Origin: Thermoproteota archaeon
GTDB lineage: Archaea > Thermoproteota > Thermoprotei_A > Sulfolobales > Pyrodictiaceae
DNA: 12,046 bases
NCBI GenBank assembly: GCA_013153105.1
Contig: JAADFC010000052.1
Location: forward strand, 1 to 12,046
Direction of reading: 5' to 3'
A program made the translations under genes and the position numbers. A model generated the notes under the pieces. That model saw nothing but the letters and a program-made list of their open reading frames with translations. It searched no databases and had not been told where the DNA came from. Below are positions 1 to 7,249 of the stretch, one piece after another (positions within the stretch are counted from its first letter, which is position 1; each line of letters opens with the position of its first letter).

Positions 1-14
1 GGCGGCGTTAGGGC

Positions 15-32
15 TCCCCCATTAACCCCCGG
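15..32 (+). promoter_or_regulatory. Weak candidate promoter for the COG3044 ATPase gene
   Basis: A short AT-containing core, CATTAAC at about 20-26, lies in an otherwise GC-rich leader some 55 bases before the TTG start at 81. Transcription from it would begin near 50 and give a leader of roughly 30 bases that contains the ribosome binding site at 72-76. The match to an archaeal TATA box is poor and no purine-rich BRE is visible, so this is only the best candidate. The same core could also serve a leftward gene outside the window. Confidence 0.2.
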
Positions 33-80
33 GGAGGGGCGGAGGCTTCGTGGTCTCGCCTGTCTGGGGCTGGTGAGCTG

Positions 81-1766
81 TTGCCCGTGGAGCGTGGCCG
101 GTCTATCAGCTGGGTGTTGCGCCGTATTGATGGGAGGGGCTACAAGGCGTACAAGGACCTCCTGGGGGCCTCCGAGAGGGTTGGCAGGCTCCTTGTGAGA
201 GTTGTCCGGGTGCAGGGTGACCCCTACGCGCCGCCGAGTGTTGCCAGGGTCGAGGCGGGGCTGAGGCTCCCCCCGTGGGCTCGCGGGGCCGAGGCGGCTG
301 TCGCGGACCTGGTGTACAGGAGGCTCCACCGCGCCCTCGCGGCTAGGAGCGGCCGGCTGGGGGAGGGCCGGAGCGGGTTCCTGGGCGTCCCCCGGCCGGG
401 GCCGGTGATGCTGCGGAGGAGCGGCGTCGAGGTCCACCCAGACGGGAGGGTGGTTGTCCGGGCCTGGGTGGGGCTCCCCTCCTCGCGGAGGCGGGTGCTC
501 GGCGACGCGGCTGAGGAGCTTCTCCTCCGCCGTCTGCCGCGGGCTGTGGAGGAGGCCTTGAGCCTGGACGGGGCCGAGCTACGGCGGCACGTTGAGACGT
601 GGAGGCTGCAGGAGGAGCTTCGCGCCGCGCTACCCCGCCGCCGTCTCGTGGCCTTCGTGGGGGACGGCAGCATCCTCCCCCGCCGCTGCGGCGGCTGCGA
701 CGACCCCCTCCCCGGCGCTGTGCCCTTCGAGTCGCCGCCGAGCCTCCGGGTGGAGATAGAGACCAGCGTGGAGACCGTGACTGGTATGGGTGTGAGGCGG
801 GGGGTTACAGTCATCGCTGGCACGGCCTTCCACGGGAAGACCACGCTGCTTGAGGCGCTGCAGCACGGCATCTACAACCACGTGCCCGGCGACGGCAGGG
901 AGCGAGTCGTGAGCCTCCGCGGCACGGTGAAGGTGAGGGCGGAGGATGGGAGGAGGGTCTCCTGCGTGGACATAGAGACGTTCGTCCACAGCCTCCCCGG
1001 CGGCCGCGGCACGGGGTGCTTCACCACCGTCGACGCCAGCGGCGCCACCAGCATGGCTGCCGCGATACAGGAGGCGGTGGAGCTGGGAGCCGAGCTTATA
1101 CTGGTCGACGAGGATACGTCGGCTACCAACCTCCTGTTCTACGATGAGCGGGCCGAGCCGCTGCTGCGCAGGAAGACTGTGACCACCGTCTCCGAGCAGG
1201 CCGCCAGCATAGCCGCCGAGGCGGCCAGCCTCGTGATAATCTCGAGCGGCTCCATGCCACTGATAGCATCGGCCGACACTACCATAGTGATGGAGGACTA
1301 CCGGGCCCGCGACGCCACCCCCGAGGCGAGGAGGCTAGCCGAGAGGTACAAGCCGCCGGAGAGACGCTACCGGCCGCCCAGGTGCCGCCGCCTCCGCCGC
1401 GGACCAGGCCTCGAGAAGCCCAAGCTACGCGGCCGCTGGCTCGACGACCGGAGGCTCGAGGAGCCCCTAGACCTGGGGTTCAACGAGCAGCTCGCCGAGG
1501 AGGGGCAACTCCAGCTCCTCGCCGCCCTCGCAGCCCACGCCGACAGACACGCCGGGATGACGCTCGGAGAGATAGCAGCCTGGCTCGACGAGACACTGGC
1601 CCGGGAAGGCTTCCAGGGCCTCCTCGGCGGCGAACCCGGCCCCGGGCTCGCCGAGGTGAGGGGCGTAGACTACGCGATGATGCTCAATAGGCTCCCTATC
1701 GAGGCCGAGCAGCTCCCCAGCCGCTGCCGGCGGGGAGGGGAGGGGAAAGAAGGCGAGGGCCCCTAA
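81..1766 (+). CDS. Predicted ATPase of the ABC class (COG3044 family)
   Basis: This 561-residue protein has the layout of the stand-alone 'predicted ATPase of the ABC class' family, which has no membrane domain and no established role. An N-terminal region (about 1-190) leads into a conserved DGSILPRR stretch near 195-202. Then come a variant Walker A loop, GTAFHGKTT (247-255), a signature-like segment DASGATS (318-324) and a Walker B strand ending LVDEDTSATN (341-350). The acidic VDED at Walker B suggests active hydrolysis. The C-terminal 150 residues are Arg-rich and then helical. The start is TTG, chosen because GGTGA at 72-76 lies four bases upstream; GTG at 87 is an in-frame alternative. 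The gene stands alone, with a convergent neighbour downstream. Family assignment is firm; cellular function is unknown (nucleic-acid or RNA-related roles are only guesses). Confidence 0.9.
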   Translation: MPVERGRSISWVLRRIDGRGYKAYKDLLGASERVGRLLVRVVRVQGDPYAPPSVARVEAGLRLPPWARGAEAAVADLVYRRLHRALAARSGRLGEGRSGFLGVPRPGPVMLRRSGVEVHPDGRVVVRAWVGLPSSRRRVLGDAAEELLLRRLPRAVEEALSLDGAELRRHVETWRLQEELRAALPRRRLVAFVGDGSILPRRCGGCDDPLPGAVPFESPPSLRVEIETSVETVTGMGVRRGVTVIAGTAFHGKTTLLEALQHGIYNHVPGDGRERVVSLRGTVKVRAEDGRRVSCVDIETFVHSLPGGRGTGCFTTVDASGATSMAAAIQEAVELGAELILVDEDTSATNLLFYDERAEPLLRRKTVTTVSEQAASIAAEAASLVIISSGSMPLIASADTTIVMEDYRARDATPEARRLAERYKPPERRYRPPRCRRLRRGPGLEKPKLRGRWLDDRRLEEPLDLGFNEQLAEEGQLQLLAALAAHADRHAGMTLGEIAAWLDETLAREGFQGLLGGEPGPGLAEVRGVDYAMMLNRLPIEAEQLPSRCRRGGEGKEGEGP

Positions 1767-1778
1767 CCCGCGCGCGGG
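1767..1778. repeat. Perfect 12-bp GC palindrome abutting the ATPase stop codon
   Basis: CCCGCGCGCGGG begins on the base after the TAA stop and is its own reverse complement. As RNA it could form only a short hairpin, but two inverted repeats follow within 70 bases, so it may be part of the 3' end structure of the ATPase transcript. In such GC-rich DNA it could also be chance. Confidence 0.5.
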
Positions 1779-1794
1779 TCCCGCAGGAGGGCTA

Positions 1795-1846
1795 GGGGGC
1801 TTGGAGCCCCCGGCCTCTCACCCACCCCATAGGCCGGCCTTTCCTC
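1795..1846 (+). terminator. Candidate terminator / 3' end of the ATPase transcript
   Basis: A perfect 7-bp stem with a 3-base loop is visible (GGGGGCT at 1795-1801 pairs with AGCCCCC at 1805-1811). A second weaker inverted repeat follows (GGCCT near 1812-1816 with AGGCC near 1831-1835), and then a pyrimidine-rich tract around 1838-1846 (CTTTCCTC). Archaeal transcription usually ends at T-rich tracts, so the pyrimidine run is the likelier signal; the hairpins may protect the 3' end. No comparable signal is seen for the convergent gene that ends at 1933. Confidence 0.4.
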
Positions 1847-1932
1847 ACTATTAAACCTGGTGGTCCACCGGTGGGAGCCGAGGCGTATGCGTCACACGCC
1901 GAAGACCCCCGGGGCGGGAGCAGGCCAAGAGG
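1847..1932. other. Short convergent intergenic stretch with a 10-bp palindrome
   Basis: No gene is visible here. The segment has an AT-rich core (CTATTAAAC near 1848-1856) that could pass for a TATA box on the plus strand. It is followed by alternating GGTGG/CCACC units containing the perfect palindrome CCACCGGTGG at 1865-1874. A small RNA transcribed rightward into the V4R-like gene is possible but nothing else supports it. Confidence 0.3.
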
Positions 1933-2472
1933 CTAGTCGGGCTCGCCCCTAACCTCCAGCTTGAACGTACAGTACTTGTCTCCGCTGGGCATGTGCGTGA
2001 GGCGCCTGACTATTATCTCCGCGTCCCTGGGGCCCAGCCTGGTACCGTCCTCGAGCACTACCGCGACACTGCGACCCGTGAGTGCTTCAAGGGCACCGGC
2101 TTTGGTTGCTGCACACGCCACGCAGGCGACGGGGTCGCTGCCGGTAAAGCGGTAGTGGGGGCAGCGGTAGACCTTGAACACGTGGGCGCCCGGGTCCTCC
2201 TCGTAGCTGAACTCCTGGCCGGCCATGGCGAAGAGAGTGTAGCAGAGCCGCATCGCGCTCATAGGGTCGCTCACCATCCCCTTCGGTAGCACCTCCTCCA
2301 CAGCCTCCCTCATAGACATCTTCACTATCCTGAACACGAGGCCCGCTGCCGCGCGCTCGCCGACTATCCTACGCAGCTCCTGGAGCAGGTGCTTAAAGAG
2401 GAACCTCTCGAGCAGCTCACCGTAGACCCTGGCAGCCTGCCGGGGGTCCCGGAGCGGCACGTCTCCCGCCAA
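1933..2472 (-). CDS. V4R-like (4-vinyl reductase / hydrocarbon-binding fold) small protein
   Basis: The 179-residue protein has a helical N-terminal half. Its C-terminal half resembles the V4R domain: a CPHY motif at 104-107, Cys117 and Cys120 followed by ATKAGALEALTGR, and an ending SGDKYCTFKLEV at 163-174 that matches the usual V4R 'GD-x-x-C-x-F' close. Five cysteines (77, 104, 117, 120, 168) could bind a metal or ligand; the family includes small-molecule sensors and activity modulators. About 20 extra residues (near 141-160) lie between the two motif blocks. There is no DNA-binding domain, so it would act through partners if it is a sensor. The TTG start has a strong ribosome binding site (GGGAGG at 2483-2478, five bases upstream) and a good promoter at 2515-2528. 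The gene is monocistronic. Domain call moderate; function unknown. Confidence 0.75.
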   Translation of the reverse strand: MAGDVPLRDPRQAARVYGELLERFLFKHLLQELRRIVGERAAAGLVFRIVKMSMREAVEEVLPKGMVSDPMSAMRLCYTLFAMAGQEFSYEEDPGAHVFKVYRCPHYRFTGSDPVACVACAATKAGALEALTGRSVAVVLEDGTRLGPRDAEIIVRRLTHMPSGDKYCTFKLEVRGEPD

Positions 2473-2514
2473 GCGCCCCTCCCGCAGAGCCCCGGGGCAG
2501 CGCCTCGGAAGATT

Positions 2515-2528
2515 GGATATAGCTTTCG
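2515..2528 (-). promoter_or_regulatory. BRE/TATA promoter of the V4R-like gene
   Basis: Read on the minus strand, the sequence is CGAAAGCTATATCC: a purine-rich BRE directly followed by a TATA box, in a very GC-rich setting. A start site about 25 bases downstream (near 2493) would give a leader of about 20 bases holding the ribosome binding site at 2483-2478, before the TTG at 2472. It is one of the clearest promoters in the window. Confidence 0.65.
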
Positions 2529-2584
2529 AGCAGGAGGTGCGGTTGAAGGGTCGAAAATAGCCGACCCCGCGGCCGCCTGCAGCG

Positions 2585-3811
2585 CTACCTCTTAGCCCTC
2601 TCCAGGAGCCGCTCCACCTCCTCCCTTATCCTGGCTACTCCCTCCCTTATCTTGTCTATACTGACCGCATAGCTGAACCTTATGAAGCCCTCGCCAGCCT
2701 TCTCGGGGAACACCGTGCCAGGCAGCGTGACCACACCACGGCTGTAGAGGAGGTGGTCGACGAACTCCTCGGTGCTCATACCAGCCTGGTCGAGGATGCT
2801 CTGCACCCTGGGGAATATGTAGAAGGCGCCCTTCGGCGTGTAGGGCTCGAACCCGGGCACCTTGGACAGCTCCTCCACTATCGCGTCGCGCCTCCTCCGG
2901 AACTCCTCTACCATCCTCTTCACCGGCTCCCAGGGGCCGCGGAGGGCTGCGACGCCCGCACGCTGGGAGATGCTGGGGGCGCAGCTGTAGATGTTCACCG
3001 CGAGCCTGGTGAGCTTCCTCGCCACCTCCCTGCGCGCCACCAGGTAGCCTAGCCTCCAGCCCGTCATCGAGAAGGTTTTACTGTGCCCATTCACGTAGAG
3101 AACATAGTCTCTCCAGTCGCCGTGCTCCAGTACACTCCTGAACCCGCCCTCGTAGACGAAGTTGTCGTAGATCTCGTCGGCGAGTATTATGAGGTTCCTC
3201 CTCCTCGCCAGGTCGAGCAGCTCGTCGACCTGTCTTGGGGAGAAGAGGGCGCCGGTGGGGTTATGCGGGTTTGTCAACACGATCATCTTCGTCTTGGGGG
3301 TCACCGCTGCCTCGAGGGCCTCTAGGTCGAGCTCGAACCCCTTGCCGGAGCCGAGCCAGCGGAGGGTGACGAAGCGGGGCACCGCGCCGAGGGCGCGGGC
3401 GACCTCGGGGTAGGCGGGGTAGCTGGGCTCGGGGACGAGTATCTCGTCGCCCGGGTCGAGGAAGGCCGCCAGGGCCAGGTATATCGCGGTCTTGGCGCCG
3501 GTGGTAGCTATAACCTCGTCGGGCCCCACTCCGGCGCCGTAGCGGTCGTTGAGGTAGTCCGCTATCGCCTGCCGCAGCTCGGGTATGCCCGCGGTCTCCG
3601 TGTAGCCTGTGAACCTCTCGTCGAGAGCGCGCTTACCCTCCTCTATTATATGGTCGAATGTCGGTATGTCGGGCTGGCCGACGCCGAAGCTTATCACCTT
3701 GACGCCCCGCGAGGCCACCTCGCGCGCCTTCGCGATGTATATGAAGCCGGCCTCTCCCCGGAGGCTCTCCACCACCGGGCGGAGCCCGTCCAGGACGGGT
3801 GACGCCGGCAC
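2585..3811 (-). CDS. Class I PLP-dependent aminotransferase (aspartate aminotransferase type)
   Basis: The enzyme should move an amino group between an amino acid (aspartate or an aromatic one) and a 2-oxo acid in the cytoplasm. Counting from the GTG at 3811 (408 residues), it shows the fold-type I hallmarks in order. These are FGVGQPDIPTF near the N-terminus (42-52), the PLP-phosphate region TTGAKTA (about 103-109), NPHNPTGA (about 181-188), ADEIYD with the pyridine-binding Asp (about 211-216), and GHSKTFSMTGWRLGY with the Schiff-base Lys at about 245. The reading frame stays open to a TTG at 3859. That codon lies one base from the TATA box at 3861-3870 and would be upstream of the transcription start, so GTG 3811 is preferred, although its ribosome binding site is weak. 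A conserved 'LRPVVESLRG' stretch begins about ten residues after this GTG. Substrate cannot be fixed from sequence. Confidence 0.92.
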   Translation of the reverse strand: MPASPVLDGLRPVVESLRGEAGFIYIAKAREVASRGVKVISFGVGQPDIPTFDHIIEEGKRALDERFTGYTETAGIPELRQAIADYLNDRYGAGVGPDEVIATTGAKTAIYLALAAFLDPGDEILVPEPSYPAYPEVARALGAVPRFVTLRWLGSGKGFELDLEALEAAVTPKTKMIVLTNPHNPTGALFSPRQVDELLDLARRRNLIILADEIYDNFVYEGGFRSVLEHGDWRDYVLYVNGHSKTFSMTGWRLGYLVARREVARKLTRLAVNIYSCAPSISQRAGVAALRGPWEPVKRMVEEFRRRRDAIVEELSKVPGFEPYTPKGAFYIFPRVQSILDQAGMSTEEFVDHLLYSRGVVTLPGTVFPEKAGEGFIRFSYAVSIDKIREGVARIREEVERLLERAKR

Positions 3812-3860
3812 GGCGCCTGTCCCGCGCGGCCGGCCCGCGGCGGGGCGTGAAAGCCCCAAC

Positions 3861-3870
3861 GCTATATTAG
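3861..3870. promoter_or_regulatory. Shared divergent TATA element of the aminotransferase and prolyl oligopeptidase genes
   Basis: GCTATATTAG reads as a TATA box on both strands (CTATATTA rightward, CTAATATAG leftward). It is the only AT-rich core in the roughly 100 bases between the two start codons. Rightward, transcription would begin near 3890 and give a leader of about 20 bases before TTG 3912. Leftward it would begin near 3840, with about 30 bases before GTG 3811. No strong BRE is seen on either side, so the preferred direction is not clear. Confidence 0.55.
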
Positions 3871-3911
3871 CCTCTACATACGTCTGGACGCTGCCAGCCT
3901 GGGGCGCCGCC

Positions 3912-5801
3912 TTGGCTGCTGGAGGCTCTGGAGCATCCAGCGGAGACCCCTACATCTGGCTCGAGGACCTCGACTCGCCGGAGACCCGCCGCTTCATCGA
4001 GGAGATGAACGGGGAGCTGCGCCGCCTGCTCGGCAGCCTCCCCGAGAGGCTCTACCCCCGCCTGCTCCAGCTGCTCAGGGAGCCCCGCGTCACCAGCCTC
4101 GCCGCCGTGGGGGACTCGGTGGCCGCGCTGGTCAAGGCCGAGAGGGACCGTGTGACCCTCCTTTCCCGACGCGGGGGCGAGAAGCTACTCGCCGAGGCGG
4201 GGCCCGGCGAGATAATCCACTGGCTCCAGTCGGTTAAGGGCGCCAGGGCGGTGCTGGTCTCCAAGACGGTGGGCGGCCGCGACGAGGGCGTAGCGTACAT
4301 CATCGACGCAGACGGGAGGCTCGTGCACAAGACCGAGGGGAGCATAGCCGACCCCTGCATGGCGGGCGGCAGGCTGTACTATGTCAGGTTCTACCGTACC
4401 ACCCGGAGCCCCGACGGCGCCGAGCCGCCGGTAACCAGGGTGGTCGCCGCCGAGCCCGGCGGAGAGGGGGAGAGGCTAGCCTGGGGCCCCGGGGCGGCCG
4501 GGACGGGGGAGATGATAGACCTCTACTGCAGCCCCCGCCACGGCTGGAGCATAGCCGTCGTTAGGAGGGGCTGGAGCAGCGCCAGGCTCTACGGCGGCCC
4601 GAGCCCCGAGGAGATGGAGCCCCTCAGCCTCCCCGTGGAGGCCGGCTACTCCGTCGCAGGCCCCGTCGAGGGCATGGTGGCGGTCCACGCGAGGAAGAGC
4701 GGCGGGGGAGGAGAGCTGCTGCTCCTCGACCCCGGGAGCTGGAGCGTGGAGGAGCGCATCCCCCTGCCGAGGCCGGCGGAGCACGTGGCCGCCGACGGCT
4801 CCACAGTAGCCGCGGTGACCGTGCAGGATGCAAGGCACGTGGTGACACTCTACCGCCCCGGGGGAGGGGAGTGGAGCACCGGGCTCGGCGAGCCCTCCAC
4901 GGTGGAGGCGATAGAGGCTCTCGAGGGCGGCGGCTACGCGGTGCTCGCCACGAGCTTCACGCGGCCCCACCGGGTGCTGGAGCTTAGGGAGGGGAGCGTC
5001 GAGCCCATCCTTGAGGCGCCCCGCTTCGAGGCGTGGCTCGGCGAGTTCTGGGTGCCCAGCAGGGATGGCACCAGGATACACGCCTGGCACATGGCCCCGA
5101 GGGAGGGTAGGCCGAGGGGGGTCGTGGTCTACGGCTACGGCGGGTTCAACATCAGCCTCACCCCCCGCTACAACCCTGCCGCCAGGCTCCTGGTGGAGCT
5201 GGGCTACGCGTGGGTGGTGGCGAACACGAGGGGCGGCGGGGAGGAGGGTGAGGAGTGGCACCGGGCGGGGATGCTGAGGAACAAGCACAAGGTGTTCGAG
5301 GACTTTGAGGCTGTGGTGGAGCACGTGAAGAAGCTGGGGGCCAGGGTGGCCGCGTGGGGGGCGAGCAACGGGGGCCTGCTGGTCGCCGCCGTGGAGACCA
5401 GGCGCCCGGACCTGCTCGACGCCGCGGTTATAGGGTACCCGGTGCTCGACATGCTCAGGTTCCACCTGCTGTACATAGGCAAGCTCTGGGTCCACGAGTA
5501 CGGGGACCCCGAGGACCCCGAGATGAGGCGCTACCTGGAGAGCTACAGCCCCTACCACAACATACCCCCCGCGGGGGAGGCGCGGCTGCCGCCCACCCTG
5601 GTCTACACGGGCCTCGGCGACGACAGGGTGCACCCCGGCCACGCCCTCAAGTACGTGGCCAAGGCCAGAGATCTGGGGCACCGCAGCGTCTACCTGCGGG
5701 TCGAGACGGAGAGCGGGCACAGCGGCGCAACCGCGGAGACCAAGGCTAGGGAGCTAGCCGACATAATAGCCTTCATAGTAAAAGCGCTCGGGGAGGGCTA
5801 G
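3912..5801 (+). CDS. Prolyl oligopeptidase (serine peptidase family S9A)
   Basis: This cytoplasmic serine peptidase should cut short peptides after proline. From TTG 3912 it is 629 residues, close to other archaeal prolyl oligopeptidases. It opens with DPYIWLEDLD (12-21), typical of S9A; a beta-propeller region follows (about 60-360), then the alpha/beta-hydrolase domain. Hydrolase motifs are YGYGGFNIS (from 407), NTRGGGEEGEEWH (from 438), the nucleophile in WGASNGG (Ser485), DDRV with the catalytic Asp570, and SGHSGA with His603, so the triad is complete. There is no signal peptide. The frame is open back to 3609, but the upstream part is antisense to the aminotransferase gene. TTG 3912 is chosen because homology starts just after it, GGGG lies at 3901-3904, and the TATA box at 3861-3870 is correctly spaced. 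The TAG stop overlaps the convergent gene's stop in a CTAG. Confidence 0.93.
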   Translation: MAAGGSGASSGDPYIWLEDLDSPETRRFIEEMNGELRRLLGSLPERLYPRLLQLLREPRVTSLAAVGDSVAALVKAERDRVTLLSRRGGEKLLAEAGPGEIIHWLQSVKGARAVLVSKTVGGRDEGVAYIIDADGRLVHKTEGSIADPCMAGGRLYYVRFYRTTRSPDGAEPPVTRVVAAEPGGEGERLAWGPGAAGTGEMIDLYCSPRHGWSIAVVRRGWSSARLYGGPSPEEMEPLSLPVEAGYSVAGPVEGMVAVHARKSGGGGELLLLDPGSWSVEERIPLPRPAEHVAADGSTVAAVTVQDARHVVTLYRPGGGEWSTGLGEPSTVEAIEALEGGGYAVLATSFTRPHRVLELREGSVEPILEAPRFEAWLGEFWVPSRDGTRIHAWHMAPREGRPRGVVVYGYGGFNISLTPRYNPAARLLVELGYAWVVANTRGGGEEGEEWHRAGMLRNKHKVFEDFEAVVEHVKKLGARVAAWGASNGGLLVAAVETRRPDLLDAAVIGYPVLDMLRFHLLYIGKLWVHEYGDPEDPEMRRYLESYSPYHNIPPAGEARLPPTLVYTGLGDDRVHPGHALKYVAKARDLGHRSVYLRVETESGHSGATAETKARELADIIAFIVKALGEG

Positions 5802-6661
5802 GCTAGGTCGAACCTGCTCCCCGTCCCCCCGTATCGGTAGGCGTCGCCGAGCACGCTCTTCAGCACCGGCTGCGCGAAGGGTCCGGTGCAGTGGAGGCCC
5901 GCCACGAGCCTCGGCTTCCTCGAGGCGAGGAAGCCTGCTATCTCCTCCATCCTCTCCCTGGATGCGCCGAAGAGGTGCAGCCCGCCTATCACGCCGCCCA
6001 GCTCCTCGGCCCCCGTCACCTCCAGCGCGTGGCCAACCATGTTCTCGACACCTGCATGGCCGCAGCCGGTGAGTATGTAGACCCGCCCGCCGACCCTGAG
6101 GGCTAGGAAGGTGTCGTCCCTCATCTCGTCCTCGACAACGCCCTCCGGGGTAGGCTTGTAGACTAGCTTCGTGTGCCTCGGCCCCCACTTGGAGGGGACC
6201 TCGCCGCTGAACACGACGCCCGGCAGCAGCTGCAGCGGCCTCGCCGACGCCACCAGCCGGCCGCCCAGGCTCTGCAGCCTCTCCGGCGACAGCGGGAACC
6301 CTATCTCGTACAGCCTACCCCCCACCATGGCGAGGCTGGGCTCGAACAGCGCCGGGTGCGCAACTACCGGTATAGGCTTACCCCTTGCCTCGAGGAACGC
6401 CTTCACCCCGCCCGTGTGGTCGACGTGGCGGTGGCTGAGGACGAGGTAGTCGAACTCGCCCGGCCGGAAGCCGAGGACGTCCATGTTGTGGAGGAGCGGC
6501 CTCCCCGTCTGCCCGGTGTCGTAGAGTATGAGGCTCCGGTCCCCGTTCTCCAGCTCCACCTCCACCGCAGCCGCGAACCCGTACTCGGCTAGGAGCCCGT
6601 CTATGAAGAGGGTCGTGTTATCGTTGAGCACCGTTACCCTGGCCCAGCGGAGCCCAGCCAA
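5798..6661 (-). CDS. MBL-fold 7,8-dihydropterin-6-methyl-4-(beta-D-ribofuranosyl)aminobenzene 5'-phosphate synthase-like protein (COG1237)
   Basis: The protein belongs to the metallo-beta-lactamase superfamily group whose archaeal member (MJ0301 type) joins the pterin and ribofuranosyl-aminobenzene parts during methanopterin synthesis. Visible motifs, numbered from TTG 6661 (287 residues): VLNDNTTL at the N-terminus, YDTGQTG (about 48-54), the metal site LSHRHVDHTGG (His77, His79, Asp81, His82), GCGHAG (His202), GGLHLFG (His229) and LHCTG (about 257-261). All expected metal ligands are present. The frame also has a GTG at 6721, but the extra 20 residues look unconserved, while TTG 6661 has GGTGG seven bases upstream. 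It lies downstream of the membrane protein gene with an 84-base gap and no obvious promoter, so co-transcription is likely. A broader hydrolase role cannot be excluded. Confidence 0.85.
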   Translation of the reverse strand: MAGLRWARVTVLNDNTTLFIDGLLAEYGFAAAVEVELENGDRSLILYDTGQTGRPLLHNMDVLGFRPGEFDYLVLSHRHVDHTGGVKAFLEARGKPIPVVAHPALFEPSLAMVGGRLYEIGFPLSPERLQSLGGRLVASARPLQLLPGVVFSGEVPSKWGPRHTKLVYKPTPEGVVEDEMRDDTFLALRVGGRVYILTGCGHAGVENMVGHALEVTGAEELGGVIGGLHLFGASRERMEEIAGFLASRKPRLVAGLHCTGPFAQPVLKSVLGDAYRYGGTGSRFDLA

Positions 6662-6745
6662 CGAAGGGCCACCAGGCGCCCACCGGGCGGGGGTGGAGGG
6701 GCTTACACGGGTAGCCCCCACGGCCGCCGTCGAGAGCCTGTATCG

Positions 6746-7198
6746 TCACCTGCCGCGGCGCCTGCGCAGCAGCCCCTGCGCCCCCTCCGCGGCCCTCGCA
6801 CCCAGGTCTACGCCCCTCAGCGCCAGCCGGCCTTCACGCGTCAACGGCCTGTCGACACCCTCGTACCTCTTCTTGAAGAAGTAGTAGCTACCGGCTATCA
6901 ACACTATAGTCATAACCACGCCGGCCACGAAGCTGGCGAGGCTCCCAGTCAACACTGCCAGCAACAGCTTGGCCTCGCTCGCGAAAACCTGGAACAGGAG
7001 CACCGAGAACACGTTCAGGATAAAAGCCAGGGTCATGTAGGCGTAGAGCACCAGCCCCACACCGGGCAGCCTACGCCCATACCTGGCTACAAGCTCCGCG
7101 TCATGCCGCCGCTGCGCGAGCCTACGGCCAGTGTTGATGGACATAATGACGCCGAAGGCTAGGCCGAGGTAGCCTATGACCTCGAGGAGCCCCGGCAA
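6746..7198 (-). CDS. Three-helix integral membrane protein of unknown function
   Basis: From TTG 7198 this is a 150-residue protein with three hydrophobic segments: about 4-21, 47-73 and 78-107. A basic stretch between helices 1 and 2 (NTGRRLAQRR onward) and a basic tail after helix 3 (FFKKRYEG to the RRRRGR end) suggest that both loop 1-2 and the C-terminus face the cytoplasm. I do not recognise the family. The reading frame continues upstream through the tRNA gene, which cannot be coding, so the start must lie left of 7250. TTG 7198 is chosen for the GGTGGGGG ribosome binding site six bases upstream; GTG 7216 is an alternative. Only 51 bases separate it from the tRNA 3' end, with no TATA box between. 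It is probably transcribed together with the tRNA or from a promoter hidden in it, and it probably runs on into the MBL gene. Confidence 0.7.
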   Translation of the reverse strand: MPGLLEVIGYLGLAFGVIMSINTGRRLAQRRHDAELVARYGRRLPGVGLVLYAYMTLAFILNVFSVLLFQVFASEAKLLLAVLTGSLASFVAGVVMTIVLIAGSYYFFKKRYEGVDRPLTREGRLALRGVDLGARAAEGAQGLLRRRRGR

Positions 7199-7249
7199 CG
7201 CAGGCCCCCACCCCACCCGGGCGGGGCCGAGGAGGGCTGGAGAAACGCG

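Noticed and set aside
224..871. Antisense frame of 215 codons inside the ATPase gene
   Set aside because: Ser/Arg/Thr/Pro-rich shadow of a gene with clear Walker motifs; no ribosome binding site or domain.
3609..3911. N-terminal extension of the prolyl oligopeptidase
   Set aside because: This part is antisense to the aminotransferase N-terminus and lies upstream of the only promoter; homology to S9A peptidases begins after TTG 3912.
4476..5720. Open frame of 414 codons on the minus strand inside the prolyl oligopeptidase gene
   Set aside because: It is the same antisense-shadow effect. The plus strand encodes a complete catalytic triad and S9A motifs, while the shadow has only low-complexity Pro/His/Gly sequence.
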